Positions 4,122 through 6,944 of a DNA stretch of 6,944 bases are shown one piece after another; within the stretch, counting starts at the first letter, position 1, and every line of letters begins with the position of its first letter. The DNA is from a bacterium (lineage in GTDB: Bacteria; Patescibacteriota; Minisyncoccia; Minisyncoccales; UBA10102), in the NCBI GenBank assembly GCA_030647175.1, contig JAUSJU010000012.1, forward strand, positions 1 to 6,944, written 5' to 3'. Under the pieces are notes generated by a model. It searched no databases and was not told the origin of the DNA. It saw only the letters and a list, made by a program, of their open reading frames with translations. The position numbers were made by a program, and so were the translations under genes.

Positions 4122-4637
4122 ATGCCCAAAACAAGAGAACAGAAACAAGAGGTTGTACAGAAGTTTTCAGATCAGCTCCAGAAGCAGAACGCCATGGTGT
4201 TTGTTGACGTGAAAGGATTGAACGTCAAAGCATTGGCTTCCTTGAGGAGCAAGCTGAAGGCCCTGGGATCCCAGATCACGGTTATCAAGAAGACCTTGTT
4301 CCAGAGAGCTCTTCAGGAAAAAGGGCTGGTAATAGACACCAAGAAGCTTGAAGGACAGGTCGGAGTGGTATTCGCATTCCAAGATCCGGTAGAACCATTC
4401 CGTACTGCTTATGGATTTGGCAAAGGCCAGGAGCATTTCAAGATCCTGGGAGGATATTTTGAGCAAGAATTCAGGAGCCCTGAAACGGTAAAGGAGATCG
4501 CCCAGCTTCCCTCAAGAGAACAGCTCTTGGGAAGGATGGTTGGGGCAATCCAGTCTCCATTGCAAGGATTCAGGAGCGTGCTTGAAGGAAACATCAAAGG
4601 TCTGCTTTCCGTTTTGGCCCAGGCCAAAACTTCATAA
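4122..4637 (+). CDS. rplJ: 50S ribosomal protein L10 (uL10)
   Basis: A 171-residue stalk-base protein that anchors L7/L12 dimers on the 50S subunit, where they recruit and stimulate translation GTPases. The N-terminal rRNA-binding domain shows the usual pattern: MPKTREQKQEVV, AMVFVDVKGLNVKAL (24-38), LRSKLKALG (41-49) and TVIKKTLFQRAL (53-64), the last matching the family KNTL/KKTL segment. The C-terminal helix (about 131-170) carries the L7/L12-binding surface. Length is typical (165-175). The ATG is not preceded by a Shine-Dalgarno and follows the attenuator by 6 bases. It forms an operon with rplL, 23 bases downstream. rplK and rplA, its usual upstream partners, are absent here. Confidence 0.96.
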   Translation: MPKTREQKQEVVQKFSDQLQKQNAMVFVDVKGLNVKALASLRSKLKALGSQITVIKKTLFQRALQEKGLVIDTKKLEGQVGVVFAFQDPVEPFRTAYGFGKGQEHFKILGGYFEQEFRSPETVKEIAQLPSREQLLGRMVGAIQSPLQGFRSVLEGNIKGLLSVLAQAKTS

Positions 4638-4660
4638 TACGTATTAGTTTACCAATCACT

Positions 4661-5068
4661 ATGGACGAAAAAATAGAAATCCCAGCAAAGTTCCAGACTC
4701 TCATAGAGAGCATTGAAAAACTTTCCGTGCTGGAATTGGCGGAACTCGTGAAGGTTCTGGAAAAGAAATTCGGAGTTTCAGCCCAGGCTCCCATGATGAT
4801 GGCTGCGGCTCCCGCCGGAGCAGCTCCCGCTGAAGCAGGAGAAGAGAAGACTTCCTTCTCGGTCCAGCTTACTACAGTAGGGGCTCAGAAGATTGAAGTC
4901 ATCAAGGTAGTGAGGGATGCGACCGGCAAAGGGCTGAAAGAAGCCAAAGACTTGGTGGATGCAGCAGCTGCTGCCCCCCAGATGGTAGCTGAGAACCTCA
5001 AGAAAGACGCAGCCGAAGATCTCAAAAAGAAGTTTGAGACAGCCGGAGCGAAGGTGGAACTCAAGTAA
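4661..5068 (+). CDS. rplL: 50S ribosomal protein L7/L12 (bL12)
   Basis: A 135-residue stalk protein, present in several copies per ribosome, that binds elongation and initiation factors. The N-terminal dimerisation region (about 1-41) contains SVLELAELVKVLEKKFGVSA. An Ala/Pro-rich hinge follows (about 42-62), then the factor-binding domain with KIEVIKVVRDATGKGLKEAKDLVD (77-100) and a typical ending, AGAKVELK. It is slightly longer than the usual 120-130 residues because of the hinge and an Ala-rich insertion near 101-108. The spacer from rplJ contains the palindrome TAATACGTATTA (4635-4646) that includes the rplJ stop. No Shine-Dalgarno. rpoB and rpoC, which usually follow, are replaced by a convergent gene only 2 bases away. 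Confidence 0.96.
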   Translation: MDEKIEIPAKFQTLIESIEKLSVLELAELVKVLEKKFGVSAQAPMMMAAAPAGAAPAEAGEEKTSFSVQLTTVGAQKIEVIKVVRDATGKGLKEAKDLVDAAAAAPQMVAENLKKDAAEDLKKKFETAGAKVELK

Positions 5069-5070
5069 TA

Positions 5071-6855
5071 TTACTGCTCAATCTTGAAAACCCGGGTCCC
5101 GTTGAGAAGATATATCGTCTTCCCGTCCGGAGAAACCTGGAGAGCAAGAAGATTGTCAAAATGCGGGCTTTCGTACTGCTTCTGTACCAGCCCGCTTTTT
5201 GATATGAGGACGACCCGTTTCTGGGAAGCCTCAAGAATGTACAGGGAAGAAAGATCTGGACGGGTATAGAGCTCTGAGATTTCTTGTATCTTGGGGAATA
5301 CGAGCTGAGATAGAGTTTCCTGGTAGAATCCTGAGAAGTACCGCTCAATCTTGTTTTCCTTGGATACGATCCAGATATTCCGGTCTATGGCAAAAGGAAC
5401 ATTTGAGTTTTTTGTTTCAGGTCTTTGCTTGGTTTGGGGATTGAGCCAGAGGTGAGCTGAGAGAGCGGAGGATTGGGTCAGGGGGTATTTGACGATTTGG
5501 CGGGCCTGGGAGTCCCAGAAGTACGCCGATCCTTCAAAGGTTGCCATGGAGGTCGGATGGAAGTTCGGATATGGGCTCTGAAGAGTTTTCTCTTGCTCTG
5601 TCGCTCCTGTGATCTCAAGGAGTGTGTCGGGTTCCTCAAAGAATACGCCTGATTGCGGGAGAGAAGCCCCGAGCTTGATATTGGCACTCTTTTGTAGAAG
5701 AGTTTTTTCGTTCGTTCGGATATCTATGGCATAGATATTCTCGCTGGAAGGATTGGAGAGGTACAGAATGTTTCCCGCAAGCACCATGTGCTGGGGAATG
5801 AGGCCGATTTCTTTTGCAGGTATGTCGGCTACCGCCTGAGGATTATCGATCTTTTCTATATGGGCTAGCGTGAGAAGCTTTTCTTCAATTTCTTTTTGCA
5901 CAGGCCGTATCTCTTTTGAAGATGCCAGGTCCAATGCTTTGGTGAGGAGTACGAATGCCTCTCGCTCGTCGTTTCCCGCGGTTGCCGCGTCTGCTTCCTG
6001 GCGCAGTGCCGCAATAGTTTCTTTTGCTACCTGCGTCTCTTTGTCAGAGAACAGAGAGCCGCCTCTCAAGAAGATCATCCCTCCCAGGAGCAGAAGTATG
6101 AAAACGGAAAAGATCGCTTTCTCTCTATCCATCTTGATCGGGAGCCTTGGGAGTTCCGGGAGATCCGGAAGGGTGAGAAGAGAGAGCTTGTTCTGCCGTT
6201 TGCCTCTTTCCAGAAATGCAGAAAACAGCACTCCCTGGACTTTTTTGAGCTGGGGCTGTTTTGACGTAAAGAGCGCTTTCAGCTGGGATTCATCCTGAGC
6301 TGCGAGAGACCCTTTCAGGAGACCTTCTTTCTGGAGAGCAAGAGACAGCTCCTTGGTGGCAATGAACAGCTTGTCTCCGGGGAGCAGCTTTCCAGATATC
6401 ACGTTCCCGAAAGCTTTTACGTGGTGTGGCTGAAGGGTCTTTCCGAGCGTTTTCTCAATATCAACGATCCGTTTCTCGCGGCCGAGCCATATATTCATCG
6501 TTCCTATCGTCGCAAAAAAGATTTCCGGCAATCCTTTGCGTGGGGTTGCAAAAAACAGGGCTACGCAATGGATGTTCCCGAGCCAGTCCGTATTTCCTTT
6601 CTTGGATTCTTTGGCAAGAAACTCATTTCCTTTAGAGAGTGCGTGCTTCATGCGATCTTTGCCTTGCGATAAAGGCGACAGCCCGTACTCTTTTTCTAAA
6701 AGAAGGAAAAGCCGTTGCAGGAGTCGTGCATTCTGGGGAATGATGTTTCCCAATTCTCCCACGAGATACAGTCCTTTCTGCTTTTCCGAAGAGAAGGTTT
6801 TGAATATCCGGTTCTTCTTTTCCCGGGGATTAAAGTAGAATTCAAATATCTTCAT
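5071..6855 (-). CDS. Membrane protein with degenerate PP2C-like region and propeller-like extracytoplasmic region, hypothetical
   Basis: A 594-residue protein of unknown function. Residues 1-215 look like a degenerate PP2C/PPM phosphatase fold: an ALSKGNEFLAKE helix (72-83), a CVALFFA strand (97-103), a FFATIGTMNIWL stretch (113-124) where active enzymes have Gly-Asp-Ser, and a PGDKLFIATKEL stretch (159-170) where they have Gly-Asp-x-Leu...Asp-Gly. The metal-binding Asp residues are absent, so a non-catalytic domain is likely. One transmembrane helix lies at about 247-264. A charged, coiled-coil-like linker (270-335) leads to repeated beta-strand blades (about 352-594) such as NILYLSNPSSENIYAID, RNIWIVSKENKIERY and SPDGKTIYLLNGTRVFKI, suggesting an NHL/WD-like propeller outside the membrane. 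The start is the first codon after a strong -10, so the mRNA is probably leaderless. The gene converges on rplL. Domain calls are inference from pattern. Confidence 0.85.
   Translation of the reverse strand: MKIFEFYFNPREKKNRIFKTFSSEKQKGLYLVGELGNIIPQNARLLQRLFLLLEKEYGLSPLSQGKDRMKHALSKGNEFLAKESKKGNTDWLGNIHCVALFFATPRKGLPEIFFATIGTMNIWLGREKRIVDIEKTLGKTLQPHHVKAFGNVISGKLLPGDKLFIATKELSLALQKEGLLKGSLAAQDESQLKALFTSKQPQLKKVQGVLFSAFLERGKRQNKLSLLTLPDLPELPRLPIKMDREKAIFSVFILLLLGGMIFLRGGSLFSDKETQVAKETIAALRQEADAATAGNDEREAFVLLTKALDLASSKEIRPVQKEIEEKLLTLAHIEKIDNPQAVADIPAKEIGLIPQHMVLAGNILYLSNPSSENIYAIDIRTNEKTLLQKSANIKLGASLPQSGVFFEEPDTLLEITGATEQEKTLQSPYPNFHPTSMATFEGSAYFWDSQARQIVKYPLTQSSALSAHLWLNPQTKQRPETKNSNVPFAIDRNIWIVSKENKIERYFSGFYQETLSQLVFPKIQEISELYTRPDLSSLYILEASQKRVVLISKSGLVQKQYESPHFDNLLALQVSPDGKTIYLLNGTRVFKIEQ
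5163..5200 (+). terminator. Intrinsic terminator for rplJL, located inside the convergent gene
   Basis: GCGGGCT (5163-5169) pairs perfectly with AGCCCGC (5189-5195). An inner GTAC/GTAC pairing (5173-5176 with 5184-5187) closes a seven-base loop, and TTTTT (5196-5200) follows. It lies about 95 bases after the rplL stop, making the rplJL 3' UTR antisense to the last 40 or so codons of the minus-strand gene. On the opposite strand the same stem is followed only by ATTTTG, a weaker run. Confidence 0.7.
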
Positions 6856-6861
6856 TAGTGT

Positions 6862-6890
6862 AGTATACCATTTTGACTTTTTGTTGTAAG
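6862..6890 (-). promoter_or_regulatory. Extended -10 promoter giving a probably leaderless transcript of the 594-residue gene
   Basis: Reading the minus strand, CTTACA (6890-6885, 4/6) is followed after 17 bases by TATACT (6867-6862, 5/6), preceded by an extended TGG. Six bases separate the -10 from the ATG at 6855, so the expected start point is the A of the start codon or the base before it. The site overlaps a divergent promoter on the plus strand. Confidence 0.68.
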
Positions 6891-6901
6891 AATAATACCA
6901 T
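6873..6901 (+). promoter_or_regulatory. Promoter for the tRNA at the right edge
   Basis: TTGACT (6873-6878, 5/6) is followed after 17 bases by TACCAT (6896-6901, 4/6). The predicted start is near 6908, about 7 bases before the tRNA. It overlaps the divergent promoter by 18 bases, so the two polymerases could compete. Confidence 0.55.
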
Positions 6902-6914
6902 ATCAGCGGTATGG

Positions 6915-6944
6915 GGGCGCATAGCTCAGCTGGTTAGAGCGTTG
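6915..6944 (+). tRNA. Partial tRNA gene cut by the window edge, identity undetermined
   Basis: The 5' half of a tRNA is visible: acceptor strand GGGCGCA (6915-6921), TA at positions 8-9, and D arm GCTC-AGCTGGTTA-GAGC (6924-6940). The sequence then stops in the anticodon stem. The anticodon is outside the window. The D arm is typical of Ile, Ala, Val or Met tRNAs, but I cannot choose among them. Confidence 0.88.

Noticed and set aside
4635..4646. Palindrome TAATACGTATTA at the rplJ stop as a terminator or operator
   Set aside because: It has no usable loop or T-run, is A/T-rich, and lies between two genes of one operon. It may be chance.

Overview
The window looks like ordinary chromosomal DNA from a small-genome bacterium, most likely a member of the Candidate Phyla Radiation (Patescibacteria, Parcubacteria-like). 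This assignment is an inference. It rests on lysine-rich compact genes, almost no Shine-Dalgarno sequences, the complete tRNAs lacking a clear encoded CCA (with one accidental-looking exception), khpA next to trmD without rimM, a minimal MltG plus a small VanZ-like protein, and a large membrane protein with a degenerate phosphatase-like domain. UGA acts as a normal stop (end of def, overlapping the start of mltG), so I see no reason to invoke the UGA=Gly code of some related lineages.

Layout. 1-183 holds no gene I can support, but has a strong hairpin with alternative pairings. 184-436 is a self-contained mini transcription unit: promoter, a 36-codon acidic Glu/Thr/Pro ORF and an intrinsic terminator. 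443-1566 is khpA (RNA-binding KH protein) and trmD (tRNA m1G37 methyltransferase), separated by a good intrinsic terminator ending 3 bases before the trmD start. 1556-3960 is a mixed tRNA/mRNA cluster: a promoter inside the end of trmD, then tRNA-Tyr, tRNA-Thr, rpmG (L33), tRNA-Trp, def (peptide deformylase), mltG (lytic transglycosylase) and a VanZ-family gene, closed by a terminator. 3982-5200 is the rplJ-rplL operon (L10, L7/L12) with its own promoter, a recognisable L10-binding leader and a second terminator-like hairpin just before rplJ. The probable end of this operon, an intrinsic terminator at 5163-5200, lies inside the convergent gene. 5071-6855 (minus strand) encodes a 594-residue single-pass membrane protein with an N-terminal degenerate PP2C-like region and a C-terminal propeller-like region. 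It is read from a promoter whose predicted start point is the start codon itself. Back-to-back with it is a promoter for a tRNA cut by the window edge at 6944.

How it fits together. Most of the window serves translation: tRNAs, tRNA modification, two 50S stalk proteins, L33, nascent-chain deformylation and an RNA chaperone-like KH protein. The order tRNA-Tyr, tRNA-Thr, rpmG, tRNA-Trp ... rplJ, rplL matches the widespread bacterial cluster that normally also holds tuf, secE, nusG, rplK and rplA. Here those genes are missing and def-mltG-vanZ sits in the gap. The most interesting signals are regulatory and architectural: the def start codon shares its A with a would-be CCA end of tRNA-Trp, the L10 leader has a plausible terminator/antiterminator switch, a terminator abuts trmD, and the large minus-strand gene appears to be leaderless. 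I found no mobile element, CRISPR array or clearly transferred segment.
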